A stretch of 64,000 nt of DNA from Burkholderiaceae bacterium (GCA_021166835.1 JAJPEN010000015.1:1-64000), one strand, 5' to 3'. Counted from the stretch's first letter, positions 13,355 through 25,332 are shown. Program-made: numbers and translations. The notes: generated by a model not told the origin, from the letters alone.

Positions 13355-14419
13355 TCATCTCCGATGCGTGTGCCGGTGATGAACATCCGGATAGTGCGGG
13401 TGCTTGTGCACGATCACTTCGTGCCGATGCTGATGCGCATGGGGCTCGCTGCCGTTCCATTCGAACGTATGTTCATGCTGGTGGTGCTCGTCGTGCCGAT
13501 GGCGGTGACTGTGCTCGAGCGGCTCGTGCGTGTGCTCGTGCTCGTGGCGCTCCTTCAGGTGCAGCCAGACGCCGAGCGCCATGAGTCCCGCGGCTGCCAG
13601 GAACAGGACGCCGGGTGATTCGGGCCAGAGGACGAGCGAGATGACCACGCCGAAGAACGGAGCGACGGAAAAGTAGGCGCCGGTCCGGGCGGTTCCGAGC
13701 GTCCTCAGCCCGTAGACGAACAGGCTCAGGCTTACTCCGTATCCAAGGAAGCCCACGAGAAGGATGTAGGCGATTGTCTCGAGACCGGGGAGAACCGCTC
13801 CGCCCGCAACGGCGAGGGCCGTATTGCAGATGCCGGCAATCAGGCCTTTGAGGCAGGCAACGAGCAGGACGTCGTTCGTCGATACCTTGCGCGTGAGGTT
13901 GTTGTCGATCGCCCAGGACAGGCACGCGGCCACGATCAGGAAAGCTCCCGGCGAAAGAGTCGCTCCTGCTCCGGGCTCCCATGCGAGCAGGATGCCCCCC
14001 ACGACGATGGCAACCATGCCCAGCACGATGTTGCGGTCTGCGTTCTCCTTGAACACGACCCAGGCGATGACGGCCGTCAACACCCCTTCCAGATTCAGGA
14101 GCAGCGAGGCCGAGGCCGCATCGGTTCGGGACAGGCCGAGCATCAGCAGAGCAGGGCCGAGCATCCCGCCGGCAACGATTGCGCCGAGCAGCCAGGGGAT
14201 CTCCGGCCTGGGAATGCTCAGCGACGGGGTCGGCCCGGTCGCGTTTCTGTTCCGGGTTTCCCGAACGAGCAGCAGGGCGCCCAGCCCGATCCCGCTTCCC
14301 AGGTAGAGCAGGCCTGCAAGCAGCAGAGGCGCCGTGTCCTGCGTGAGGAGCTTGGCAAACGGGGTGCTCGCGCCGAACAGCAGCGCGGAAGCGAGAACGG
14401 GGGCGGCGGCTCGAATCAT
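13355..14419 (-). CDS. EamA/DMT-family transporter with His-rich tail
   Basis: Drug/metabolite transporter superfamily protein with about ten hydrophobic helices in two EamA halves (start MIRAAAPVLASALLFGASTPFAKLL). After the last helix comes a cytoplasmic tail of about 65 residues dominated by His and Glu (HEHEHTHEPLEHSHRHRHDEHHQ), which probably binds Ni, Co or Zn ions. The position next to czcICBA fits a metal-efflux role, but most DMT proteins export amino acids or other metabolites. Further upstream in-frame starts would only add hydrophilic sequence. Its stop overlaps a possible czcI start. Confidence 0.85.
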   Translation of the reverse strand: MIRAAAPVLASALLFGASTPFAKLLTQDTAPLLLAGLLYLGSGIGLGALLLVRETRNRNATGPTPSLSIPRPEIPWLLGAIVAGGMLGPALLMLGLSRTDAASASLLLNLEGVLTAVIAWVVFKENADRNIVLGMVAIVVGGILLAWEPGAGATLSPGAFLIVAACLSWAIDNNLTRKVSTNDVLLVACLKGLIAGICNTALAVAGGAVLPGLETIAYILLVGFLGYGVSLSLFVYGLRTLGTARTGAYFSVAPFFGVVISLVLWPESPGVLFLAAAGLMALGVWLHLKERHEHEHTHEPLEHSHRHRHDEHHQHEHTFEWNGSEPHAHQHRHEVIVHKHPHYPDVHHRHTHRR

Positions 14420-14546
14420 TACGTCCCGATACTGCCATTCGGCGTAAGCGCCTCCGAAACGATCCGCTCGAGGCGCGAATACATCGAGGACCTTCATGAA
14501 GGCGGGAAGAGGCTGCAACTTTCTTACGCGGCGTTGGCGCAGGCAG

Positions 14547-14792
14547 GTGCCTTTGTCCACGCTGCTGTGGCGAGACATGCTGATCATTGGCACGGCAGTG
14601 AACGCCGTCGCAACCTTCGTGGCGCTGATGCTGGCGGCTCGAGGAACGCCGTCGGCGCTGGTTGCTGCCGTTCATTTCGCGCCGCTGCCCTATAACGTGT
14701 TCCTGTGGGTAGCAATCTGGCGGTCCCCGGGGCGCACGACGCAGGCGGCGCTGCTGTCCACCGTTTGGCTGGCGGTCATGACGTTGGTTTGA
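14547..14792 (+). CDS. Small membrane protein of unknown function
   Basis: A GTG start gives MPLSTLLWRDMLIIGTAVNAVATFVALML and two further hydrophobic stretches, so an 81-residue protein with two or three membrane helices. It could begin upstream at 14496, but that adds an arginine-rich, non-membrane leader. It lies between the DMT transporter (divergent) and the cusA gene (convergent). I do not recognise the family; it may be a small inner-membrane protein of the metal island. Confidence 0.55.
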   Translation: MPLSTLLWRDMLIIGTAVNAVATFVALMLAARGTPSALVAAVHFAPLPYNVFLWVAIWRSPGRTTQAALLSTVWLAVMTLV

Positions 14793-14836
14793 GCAATCGG
14801 CGCTGCATCCCGATGACGGTCACCGAACCGGAATAG

Positions 14837-17800
14837 TCAGGCGGGCTGCAGGACTTTCGAAGAACGGCGCTTTCGGCGCAGTTCGGCCTGCTTCGCCAGT
14901 GCATACAGCGCGGGAATCACGACCAGCGTCAGGACGGTCGACGACACCATGCCGCCGACCATCGGCGCAGCGATCCGGCTCATCACCTCGCTGCCGGTGC
15001 CGCTGCTCCACAGGATCGGCAGCAGCCCCGCCATGATCGCGACCACCGTCATCATCTTGGGTCGCACGCGTTCGGCCGCTCCTTCCATGATTGCGTGGTA
15101 CAGATCGGCCACCGTCGCTTCGCGGGCTTCGGCGAGGCACCGATCGCGCGCCTCCTGCCAGGCATGGTCGAGGTAGATGAGCATGATGACGCCCGTCTCG
15201 GCGGCGACGCCGGCCAGCGCGATGAAGCCGACCGCCACGGCAACGCTCATCTGGTAGTCCAGCGCCCACATCAGCCAGACACCGCCGACGAGCGAGAAGG
15301 GCACCGACAGCATGACGATGAGCGTCTCGGTGATCCGCCGGAAGTTCAGGTACAGCAGCAGGAAGATCAGCGCGAGCGTCAGCGGCACCACGACCTTCAT
15401 CCGCTCCTTGGCTCGTTCCATGTTCTCGAACTGGCCGCTCCAGGTCGCGTAGTAGCCGGGCGGAAACTCGACTTCATCGGCCACCGCCTGCTGCGCGCGC
15501 TTGACGAACGTCCCGATGTCGGCCTCGCGCGTGTCGACGTAGACGTAGGCGGCGAGCAGCGCGTTCTCGGTGCGGATGCTCGGTGCACCGCGCGTGATGC
15601 GCACATCGGCGAGCTGGCCGAGCGGGATCGACCCGTTGGCCGTCGGTACGCGCACCTCGCTGCCGAGCCGCTGAGGATCGTCTCGCAGCGCTCGCGGATA
15701 GCGCACGGAAACACCGTACCGCTCGAGCCCTTCGACGGTCGTCGTCACCGTCTCGCCGCCCAGCGCGGTCGCGATCACGTCCTGCATCGTGTCGGTGGTC
15801 AGCCCGTAGCGCGCGAGCTGGTCGCGGCGCGGCACGATCTCGACGTAGTAGCCGCCCGCCACCCGCTCGGCATAGGCGCTGCTCGTACCGGGCACCTTGC
15901 GCACCGCGGCCTCGACGCGCCGGGCGACCTGCTCGAGCGTCTCGAGGTCCTTGCCGAACACCTTCACCCCGACCGGCGTGCGAATGCCGGTGGACAGCAT
16001 GTCGATGCGCGCCTTGATCGGCATCGTCCACGAGTTCGCCAGGCCGGGGAACTTCAGCGCGGCGTCCATCTCGGCGATCAACGCGTCGACGGTCAGGCCG
16101 GGCCGCCATTCCGAGGGTTGCTTCAGGTTGATGACTGTCTCGAACATCTCGAGCGGCGCCGGGTCGGTGGCGGTGTTGGCGCGCCCGGCCTTGCCGTATA
16201 CCGATTCGACTTCCGGGAAGGTCTTGAGGATGCGGTTCGTGGTCGCGAGAAGCCTGCCGGCCTCGGTCACCGACATGCCCGGCAGCGCCGCCGGCATGTA
16301 GAACAGCGTGCCTTCGTTGAGCGTGGGCATGAACTCGGAGCCGATCTGGCGCGCCGGAAGGAAGGTGACGGCGAGCGCGACCGCGGCCAGCAGCAGCGTG
16401 ACGACCTTGAAGCGCAGCACGGTGCGGATGACGGGCCGATACACCCAGACCAGCAGCCGGTTCACCGGATTGCGCTTCTCGGGCAGGATGCGCCCGCGCA
16501 CGAAGAACAACATCAGCACGGGAACCAGCGTCACCGACAGCAGCGCGGCGCCGGCCATCGCGAACGTCTTCGTGAAGGCGAGCGGCGAGAACATCCGTCC
16601 TTCCTGGCCTTCGAGCGTGAAGACCGGCAGGAACGACACGGTGATGATCAGCAGCGAGAAGAACAGCGCCGGGCCGACTTCCTTGCAGGCACGAACGATC
16701 GCTGCCGAACGCTCGGCCTGCGGGGCGCCTGCCGGAACGTGCTCGAGCCGCTTGTGCGCGTTCTCGATCATCACGATGGCCGCGTCGACCATCGCGCCGA
16801 TCGCGATCGCGATGCCGCCCAGGCTCATGATGTTCGACCCCAGCCCGAGCGCGCGCATCGCGATGAATGCCACGAGGATGCCGAGCGGCAGCGTGACGAT
16901 CGCGACCAGCGCGCTGCGTACGTGCAGCAGGAACACGATGCACACCAGCGCGACGATCAGGCTCTCCTCGAGCAGTGTCCATTTCAGGTTGTCGATCGCA
17001 CGCTCGATCAGCGTCGAACGGTCGTAGACCGGTACGATCTCGGCGCCGGCGGGCAGGCCCGGAGCAATCTCGGCGATCTTCGCCTTCACGTTGGCGATCA
17101 CATCGAGCGCGTTCTGGCCGAAGCGCGCCATGACGATTCCCGAGGTCACTTCGCCTTCGCCGTTCAGCTCCGAGATTCCGCGCCTCTCGGCGGGCACGAT
17201 CTCGACGCGTGCCACGTCGCCGATCCGCACCGGAACGCCGCGCTCGCTCTTCAATACGATCCCGGCGATGTCGTCGGTGCCGCGCAGGTATCCGCGGCCG
17301 CGCACCATGTATTCCTTCTCGGCGAGCTCGATGACGCGGCCGCCGACATCGCGGTTCGATGTGCGGATCGCCTTCGTGACCTCGTCGACCGTGATGCCGT
17401 AGCCCGCCAGCCGCTGCGGGTCGACGACCACCTGGTACTCGCGCACGAAGCCGCCCAGGCTCGCCACCTCGGCCACGCCCGATGCCTTCGTGAGCTGGTA
17501 CCGCACGTACCAGTCCTGCAGGCTGCGCGTCTCGGCGAGCGTCATGTCGCGGCCGAGCAGCGCGTACTGATAGACCCAGCCGACACCGGTTGCATCGGGC
17601 CCGATCTGCGGGGCCACGCCTTGCGGCAGCCGCCCGGCGGCCGCGCTCAGGTACTCGAGCACACGCGAGCGCGCCCAGTAGATGTCGGTGCCATCCTCGA
17701 AGATCACGTAGACGTACGAGGCGCCGAACATCGAGAAGCCGCGCACGACCTTCGCGCGCGGCACGGCGAGCATCGACGTGGTCAGCGGATAGGTCACCTG

Positions 17801-18034
17801 GTCTTCGACGACCTGCGGCGCCTGGCCGGCGTAGTCGGTGTAGACGATGACCTGCACGTCGGAGAGGTCGGGCAGCGCATCGACGGGCGTGTGCCGTGCC
17901 GCATAGACGCCCACGCCCACGAGGAACAGCGTTGCCAGCAACACGAGAAAGACGTTGCGTGCCGACCATTCGATGATCCGACCCAGCACGCCCGAGTGGT
18001 CGCTGGCCGAGGCTTCGTCGCGTCTCGCAGTCAT
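14837..18034 (-). CDS. cusA: Copper/silver RND efflux permease CusA
   Basis: Inner-membrane RND pump for Cu(I)/Ag(I). The TM4 signature AIGAMVDAAIVMIEN is the monovalent-cation (HME4) type, unlike the DFG type of the first pump. The substrate-loop region contains Met residues in the usual place (MPIKARIDMLSTGI). About 1065 residues. The ATG at 18034 begins one base after the cusB stop, so the genes are tightly coupled. Last gene of a cusF-cusC-cusB-cusA order. Confidence 0.95.
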   Translation of the reverse strand: MTARRDEASASDHSGVLGRIIEWSARNVFLVLLATLFLVGVGVYAARHTPVDALPDLSDVQVIVYTDYAGQAPQVVEDQVTYPLTTSMLAVPRAKVVRGFSMFGASYVYVIFEDGTDIYWARSRVLEYLSAAAGRLPQGVAPQIGPDATGVGWVYQYALLGRDMTLAETRSLQDWYVRYQLTKASGVAEVASLGGFVREYQVVVDPQRLAGYGITVDEVTKAIRTSNRDVGGRVIELAEKEYMVRGRGYLRGTDDIAGIVLKSERGVPVRIGDVARVEIVPAERRGISELNGEGEVTSGIVMARFGQNALDVIANVKAKIAEIAPGLPAGAEIVPVYDRSTLIERAIDNLKWTLLEESLIVALVCIVFLLHVRSALVAIVTLPLGILVAFIAMRALGLGSNIMSLGGIAIAIGAMVDAAIVMIENAHKRLEHVPAGAPQAERSAAIVRACKEVGPALFFSLLIITVSFLPVFTLEGQEGRMFSPLAFTKTFAMAGAALLSVTLVPVLMLFFVRGRILPEKRNPVNRLLVWVYRPVIRTVLRFKVVTLLLAAVALAVTFLPARQIGSEFMPTLNEGTLFYMPAALPGMSVTEAGRLLATTNRILKTFPEVESVYGKAGRANTATDPAPLEMFETVINLKQPSEWRPGLTVDALIAEMDAALKFPGLANSWTMPIKARIDMLSTGIRTPVGVKVFGKDLETLEQVARRVEAAVRKVPGTSSAYAERVAGGYYVEIVPRRDQLARYGLTTDTMQDVIATALGGETVTTTVEGLERYGVSVRYPRALRDDPQRLGSEVRVPTANGSIPLGQLADVRITRGAPSIRTENALLAAYVYVDTREADIGTFVKRAQQAVADEVEFPPGYYATWSGQFENMERAKERMKVVVPLTLALIFLLLYLNFRRITETLIVMLSVPFSLVGGVWLMWALDYQMSVAVAVGFIALAGVAAETGVIMLIYLDHAWQEARDRCLAEAREATVADLYHAIMEGAAERVRPKMMTVVAIMAGLLPILWSSGTGSEVMSRIAAPMVGGMVSSTVLTLVVIPALYALAKQAELRRKRRSSKVLQPA

Positions 18035-18035
18035 C

Positions 18036-19670
18036 TCAATGGCCTTTGTGCCCTGTGCCACCCGAAGCGGTGCCGGCGGGCAACCGCTCGATACGCGTGA
18101 TCAGGAACTCGCCTGGTTCACCCTGTCGGAACTCGAAGCGCGCGGCGGTCCCCGGCGTGATGCCGTCGACGAGCGCGGAGTCGGCGAGCGTGAAGTCCAT
18201 CGTCATCGCCGGCCACTTCAGCGACGGGATTTCACCGTGCGTGACCGTCACGCTGCCGGAGGCTCGATCGATCGCGTCGATCGTCCCTTCCGCGCGATGC
18301 GTTGTGCCCGCGCCGGCTTGTTCGCCGCCGCCTCGCGCGTCGCTGCCCGCCTGCCCGGTGCCGCTGTCGACGAGGTTCGCGAGCGCGGCCCGGAGCTGGC
18401 TCTCGGAATCAATGAGGAAGTTCGCCGAGACGACGACCCGGTCCCCCGGCTTCACTCCTTCGAGCACCTCGACGGCGTCGCTGCCACGCTCACCCAACTG
18501 CACCGGGCGCGGCTGGAAGCGACCCTCGCCGAGCGCGAGCAGCACAACCTGCCGCTGGCCGTCGTCGATGACCGCCGTGGCGGGCACGGTCGTTCGCGGC
18601 GTGGAGCCGCCGGTGTCGAGCTCGACCTGCGCGAACATTCCCGGTTGCAGCAGGCCCTCCCGGTTGTCGAGCTCGAGACGAACGGGCGTGCTGCGCGTCG
18701 CCGCGTTCAACGTGGGATAGCGGTAAGCGACCTTGGCTTCGAATCGCCGGCCGGGAAAGGCGTCGAGCGTCACCTGCGCCGGCTGGCCGACGCGCACACG
18801 CGCCAGGTCGCGCTCGTAGACGTCGGCGATGATCCAGACCCGGGAAAGATCGGCGATGCGGAACAGTGTTTCGCCCGCTTCGAACCGCGCTCCCTGGATC
18901 GCCGGCTTTTCCAGCACGATCCCGTTGGCGGGCGAATGAAAGGTCTGGCGCGGCGAAGTCTGGTCGGCGACCTGCAGATTGCGCAGTCGGCCGCGCGTGG
19001 CCTCCGCGAGCCGCCGGGCCGATTCGTTGGCGATTGCGTCGTTGCCTTCGCTGTCGCGCGCCAGGCGCTCGGCGATGCGAAGCTCTTCGCCGGCCGACTG
19101 CAGCTCCGGGCTGTAGGTGGTGAAGAGCGCCTGTCCCTTGCGGACCTTGTCGCCGACGGCGCTGACGTGCAGGCGTTCGATCCACCCTTCGAAACGCGGT
19201 GCCACGACCACCTGCGCACGCTCGTCCACCTCGACGCGGCCGCTTGCGCGCACCGTCGCCTCGAGCGGATGCTCCTCGACCAGCGCGGTGCGCACGCCGA
19301 GCGTCTGGACTCGCGCCGGGCTCACGACGACGACGCCGGCGTCGCCTGGATTGTCGTCCGCGTACACCGGGATGTAGTCCATCCCCATCGAATCCTTCTT
19401 CGGCACGGGCGACGTGTCGGGTAACCCCATCGGGTTCCGGTAGTAGAGGATTTGGCGCTCGCCGGCGGGGGTGGCGCCGCCGGACGTCGTCGTGGGATCG
19501 GTTGCGAGGCCGTTCGCGGGAGCGGCCGTCGAGCGGGCCGATTCCGCGCTGTGCTGCGCGACGCTCGATACGGCAGCGGGAATAAGAACCTTCCCACTGC
19601 CCATCCAGTAGCCGGCTCCCAGGGCCAGCGCGAATGCCGTGGCGAACGCCACGGTCCGGATCGGAGTCAT
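18036..19670 (-). CDS. cusB: Copper/silver RND adaptor CusB with fused CusF domain
   Basis: Periplasmic adaptor of the Cus system, 544 residues, anchored by an N-terminal helix. A heavy-metal-binding domain follows (YYRNPMGLP ... KKDSMGMDYIPVY, about residues 75-106), then lipoyl and beta-barrel parts. The C-terminal 75 residues form a CusF-like copper-binding domain (VTHGEIPSLKWPAMTMDF) with the key His, Trp and two Met residues. E. coli CusB lacks this fusion; here it would hold a metallochaperone on the adaptor. Stop overlaps cusA spacing; start overlaps the cusC stop (ATGA). Confidence 0.95.
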   Translation of the reverse strand: MTPIRTVAFATAFALALGAGYWMGSGKVLIPAAVSSVAQHSAESARSTAAPANGLATDPTTTSGGATPAGERQILYYRNPMGLPDTSPVPKKDSMGMDYIPVYADDNPGDAGVVVVSPARVQTLGVRTALVEEHPLEATVRASGRVEVDERAQVVVAPRFEGWIERLHVSAVGDKVRKGQALFTTYSPELQSAGEELRIAERLARDSEGNDAIANESARRLAEATRGRLRNLQVADQTSPRQTFHSPANGIVLEKPAIQGARFEAGETLFRIADLSRVWIIADVYERDLARVRVGQPAQVTLDAFPGRRFEAKVAYRYPTLNAATRSTPVRLELDNREGLLQPGMFAQVELDTGGSTPRTTVPATAVIDDGQRQVVLLALGEGRFQPRPVQLGERGSDAVEVLEGVKPGDRVVVSANFLIDSESQLRAALANLVDSGTGQAGSDARGGGEQAGAGTTHRAEGTIDAIDRASGSVTVTHGEIPSLKWPAMTMDFTLADSALVDGITPGTAARFEFRQGEPGEFLITRIERLPAGTASGGTGHKGH

Positions 19671-20995
19671 TTCGGTGCTCCTGTGATTCTTTCGATCTCG
19701 ACCAGCGCCAGCCGCGCTTCCTGCTCGGCCTGCAGTGCCCGCGCGCGGATGTCGATGAGTTGGCGCTCGGCCTCGATCACGCTGTCGAAATCGACCTTGC
19801 CGTTGGCCAGTGCCGCGCGAGCCGCATCTCGGGTGGCGATCGCCTGCGGCAGCAGCGTTCGCTCGAGCAGTCGCAGGCTGTCTCGATTCGACGCGAACGC
19901 CGACCAGAGTCGACCGAGTTCACCGCTGGCACGAGCCTGGGCATCGGCGCGTCGCGCCTCGGCAGCGGTAATCATGTATTCCGCCTCGCGCTCCTTGGCG
20001 CGGCGGCTCGCCTGCTGCAACGGAACCATTACTTCGAACATCAGCGCCCACGAGCTCTTGCCTTCATAGGGACGGTCGTTCCGGAGCCCGACGCTGAAGT
20101 CCGGCAGGCGATCCTGGTACGTACGCTCTCGCTCGGCTCGCGCGACCTCGATCCCCGCAGTGCTCGTCTGAACTTCCGGGTTGCGAGTGCGCGCTGCATC
20201 GAAGAGCGCCGCTGCCTCGAGGCGTTCGGGCAGGGGCGGCGGTTCGGACGGTGCGGCGAGCGGTGCTTGTGGCGGGCGCGCAAGCAGCCCGTTCAGGGCC
20301 GCGGCCAGCCCCTTGCTGCGCTGTTCGGCCTCGAGCAGCGCAACGCGCTGCGCGGTGATTTCGCGTTGCGTGCGCAGCACCGCCTGTTGCGGCACCAGCC
20401 CCAGCTCGAATCGCTTCAGGCTGAGCTCTTCGAGCCGTTGCAGCAGCGTGAGCCCCTGCTGGCTCAGCGCGAGCTCGCGGCCGGCCACGTAGTAGCGCAG
20501 CCAGGCGGCTTCGATTCGCGCAACGAGCTCGTTCCACGTCGCATCCCGTGTCGCTGCGGCTTGCCCGGCTCGCGCCTGCGCCGCGCGGGACGCGAGTTCG
20601 CGCTTTCCCCATCCGGGCAGCGGCTGCGAGATCTGGTAACGGGTTTCGCCGACTTGCCCGGGAACGAGCGAAGCCGAGCGATTGCGCATCGCATTGCCGA
20701 AGTCCATCAGCTCGACCCCGACGGTCGGGTCCGGAAGCGCGCCGGCGGGCACAACCCGCTCGAGGGCGGCCGCGGCCTCGGCGCGCTCGGCAGCGAAGGC
20801 AGGGTGATTGCGGCGCGCGTATTCGATCAGCTCGTCGACGTTTGCTCCAAGCACCGGTTCGGCCGACGCCGGCGCGTCGGGTGCGTTACCGGTGGCGAAT
20901 GCGAAAGCGCTGGAGAAGGCGAAGGCGAGCGCGGCGAGCGTCGGGACGCCACGACGGCGCCGGTGCTGCCCAAGTGCCGAAGACGGAAAGCGCAT
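19667..20995 (-). CDS. cusC: TolC-family outer-membrane channel CusC
   Basis: Outer-membrane efflux protein of 442 residues, with an N-terminal signal (GVPTLAALAFAFSSAFAFATG) and two OEP helical repeats (DELIEYARRNHPAFAAERAEAAAALE; RLEAAALFDAARTRNPEVQ). It completes the Cus export tube from inner membrane to outside. It overlaps cusB by four bases and follows the cusF gene by about 40 bases. Confidence 0.92.
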   Translation of the reverse strand: MRFPSSALGQHRRRRGVPTLAALAFAFSSAFAFATGNAPDAPASAEPVLGANVDELIEYARRNHPAFAAERAEAAAALERVVPAGALPDPTVGVELMDFGNAMRNRSASLVPGQVGETRYQISQPLPGWGKRELASRAAQARAGQAAATRDATWNELVARIEAAWLRYYVAGRELALSQQGLTLLQRLEELSLKRFELGLVPQQAVLRTQREITAQRVALLEAEQRSKGLAAALNGLLARPPQAPLAAPSEPPPLPERLEAAALFDAARTRNPEVQTSTAGIEVARAERERTYQDRLPDFSVGLRNDRPYEGKSSWALMFEVMVPLQQASRRAKEREAEYMITAAEARRADAQARASGELGRLWSAFASNRDSLRLLERTLLPQAIATRDAARAALANGKVDFDSVIEAERQLIDIRARALQAEQEARLALVEIERITGAPK

Positions 20996-21037
20996 GACGT
21001 GTGGGCGCGAAGGCGGTCTCTTGTCGGTGCAATAGGG

Positions 21038-21385
21038 TCAGCGAACGACTTCGAGGCCGATGACGACCAGCTCTCCGCCCACCTGCGCGGGCACGAAGCG
21101 GATCTTGTCGCCGACTTTCACGATTTCCAGCATCGCGCGTTCGGCAACGCGGAACGCCATCGTCATCGACGGCATTCCGAGCCCTTCGAGCGGTCCGTGT
21201 GCGATGGTGAGCTTGCCCGTCGTGGTGTCGACTTTCCGCACCGTTCCGTCGGCCTGCCTCGTCGAGTCCGAGCTCGTCGGTGCGTGCCCGGAGTCGTGAT
21301 GATGCGTTTGCGCCAGTGCCGCGCTGCCAAAAGGAAGACCCAGCAGGACGGCGAGAGCCGTCGATCGAAGGATGCGGTCGTTCAT
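21038..21385 (-). CDS. cusF: CusF-like periplasmic copper-binding protein
   Basis: Small exported metallochaperone of 115 residues. Signal peptide MNDRILRSTALAVLLGLPFGSAALA precedes a His stretch and an OB-fold domain with AHGPLEGLGMPSMTMAF. Compared with E. coli CusF, the His and both Met ligands are present, but the Trp that caps the copper site is Met (LGMPSM versus LKWPAM). First gene of the cus operon, with a CopR-like box 75 bases upstream. A TTG at 21406 is an alternative start. Confidence 0.88.
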   Translation of the reverse strand: MNDRILRSTALAVLLGLPFGSAALAQTHHHDSGHAPTSSDSTRQADGTVRKVDTTTGKLTIAHGPLEGLGMPSMTMAFRVAERAMLEIVKVGDKIRFVPAQVGGELVVIGLEVVR

Positions 21386-21460
21386 GATTCGTGGTTTCCA
21401 GTCCAATGGGATCGGTGTGCGCAGGATGGCGGACGACGGTGGTCAGGGCGCTGACTGGAT

Positions 21461-21478
21461 GATTACGTTCGTGTAATC
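21461..21478. promoter_or_regulatory. CopR-like box upstream of cusF
   Basis: Palindrome GATTACGTTCGTGTAATC with perfect 6-bp arms, the best-preserved of the five sites seen. It lies between the divergent cus operon and the methyltransferase pseudogene and could serve both. Confidence 0.65.
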
Positions 21479-21489
21479 GGAGAACGGCA

Positions 21490-22312
21490 ATGATCGATCG
21501 AAGTGAGCCGACGCCAGCTCAGGTATACGACGAATATCTCGGGTCCACGATCGCTGATCCGTGGACGCAGGTCGTGCTGGGGCATGCAGCGCTGCGCAGC
21601 GGGGAGCGTGTGCTGGACGTTGCATTTGGCACTGGCAGCGTCGCCCGGCAGGCGGCCGCTCGGGTGGGGCGCTCGGGGAAGGTCGTGGCCGTTGACATCA
21701 ACGAGGACATGCTCGCTGTCGGCAGCAAGCTTGCGCTGCCCGCGCAGGCGGCGCGCATCGATTGGCGGCAAGGTGATGCCGCGCGGTTGGATATGGCGGA
21801 CCGGAGTTTCGATGCCGTTGTGTGCCAGCAAGGGTTGCGGTTCTTCCGCGATCGAAGCGCCGCCGCTCGGGAGATGCGCCGAGTGCTGGTCGAGCGGGGT
21901 CGCGCGGTGATCAGCGTGTGGCAGTCGCTCTAGCAACATCCGCTGTACGCAGCGCTCTTCGAAGCGACGGCGCGCCACCTCGGGGCGTCCGTTTCGGATC
22001 TGGACCTCTCGTTTTCCTTGCCCGACTCGGAGACCTTGCGGGAACTGCTTCGTTTCGGCGGGATTCTCGGAGGTCGAGACCGTCCCGCATACGCTTACCG
22101 TGCGACTGCCGGAGCCCGAGCGCTTCGTGCAGCTCACGACAACAGGGGCGGCCACCTCCATCCCCGCGTTTGCACGGCTCGACGAAGCGGCGCGAAAACG
22201 ATTGGTCGAGGCCATCGGCGTCGACCTGCGGACCGTCACAAGGGGTTTCAGCGAAGACGGGTTTCTCGTCTTCCCCATGCACTCGAACATCGCGGTGGCG
22301 CGCGTGAAGTGA
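21490..22312 (+). pseudogene. Broken class I SAM-dependent methyltransferase
   Basis: The first part (residues 1-147) is a typical methyltransferase with the SAM motif LDVAFGTGSVA and an acidic motif VDINEDML. Reading then stops at TAG (21931-21933). The sequence beyond continues the same protein in frame (QHPLYAALFEATARHLGASV), and one extra base at about 22060-22063 shifts the rest into another frame, where FSEVETVPHTLTVRLPEPERF continues to a stop at 22312. So there is one nonsense change and one insertion. The intact protein would have been about 274 residues. Confidence 0.85.
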
Positions 22313-22396
22313 CGCATTGCGTGGCGGCAGCGACGAGCTGACCAGGAGGCGCCAGATGCGGATCGTCCGTTGGCGCACTCGATGTTGGCGCGCCGA

Positions 22397-22720
22397 TCAG
22401 CCCGCGCCGCCTGCGGATCCTGAAGCACCTGGGGCGGCCGGAATTCGCGCACTCTCACAATTGCGCAGTTGCTCCTCGTATCGCTGTTTGCGCCGTTCGT
22501 TCAGATAGGGGGTCGTTTGCGCGCGAGGGCCGTGATCCAGCGGCAGTACGAGCCTGTCCGGGGGGCAACCGGCTGCATCTTTCGAGTCGGAGCCCGAGCG
22601 TTGCGCTTCTGCCTGGAGTGCGCTGCGCCCCTTCTCGATGAGCCAGAGATCGGGCCCGGCGAAGACGGGCAGTGAGAGGCTCGCTACGAGCGCTGCGGTA
22701 ACGGTTTTCACGAATGACAC
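22397..22720 (-). CDS. Small exported protein, unknown function
   Basis: Predicted 107-residue periplasmic protein with signal peptide MSFVKTVTAALVASLSLPVFAG. The middle carries CPPDRLVLPLDHGPRAQTTPYLNERRKQRYEEQL, with two cysteines that could form a disulphide, and an Ala/Gly-rich end. I recognise no named family. It is divergent from the second Cu-ATPase, and both CopR-like boxes at 22825-22874 lie between them, so copper control is plausible. Confidence 0.7.
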   Translation of the reverse strand: MSFVKTVTAALVASLSLPVFAGPDLWLIEKGRSALQAEAQRSGSDSKDAAGCPPDRLVLPLDHGPRAQTTPYLNERRKQRYEEQLRNCESARIPAAPGASGSAGGAG

Positions 22721-22824
22721 GATTCAACTTCCTCCGGATTGACCGCTGACGCGCACACGACGTGCAGCGCCATGAGGTCTCAGCGATCGTGCCGTTCCGC
22801 GGATGACGCGACGGCGACCGGAGG

Positions 22825-22840
22825 ATGAGGATCGTGTAAT
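22825..22840. promoter_or_regulatory. CopR-like half-conserved box, distal copy
   Basis: ATGAGGATCGTGTAAT keeps the right half (TGTAAT) of the box and part of the left half. It lies 34 bases from a second copy. Weaker than the others; reported because of the pair arrangement in front of a copper ATPase. Confidence 0.4.
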
Positions 22841-22858
22841 GCGTGCGGTCTCTGGAAG

Positions 22859-22874
22859 ATGACCGGAATGTAAT
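22859..22874. promoter_or_regulatory. CopR-like box upstream of Cu-ATPase
   Basis: ATGACCGGAATGTAAT matches the ATxAC-5-TGTAAT pattern with one mismatch in the left arm, about 70 bases before the start of the ATPase gene. Confidence 0.5.
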
Positions 22875-22942
22875 CGCTGCGTAAGGATGGGGTTCTATTG
22901 AGTCGCTAGCATCGAGGATTGAGCACAAAAAGGAGTGACTTC

Positions 22943-25324
<2,382 letters not shown>

Positions 25325-25332
25325 GGAATGGA

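Noticed and set aside
15095..18100. 1000-residue plus-strand open frame opposite cusA
   Set aside because: Mirror frame of a clear RND pump; composition dominated by Arg, His, Asp; no known domain.
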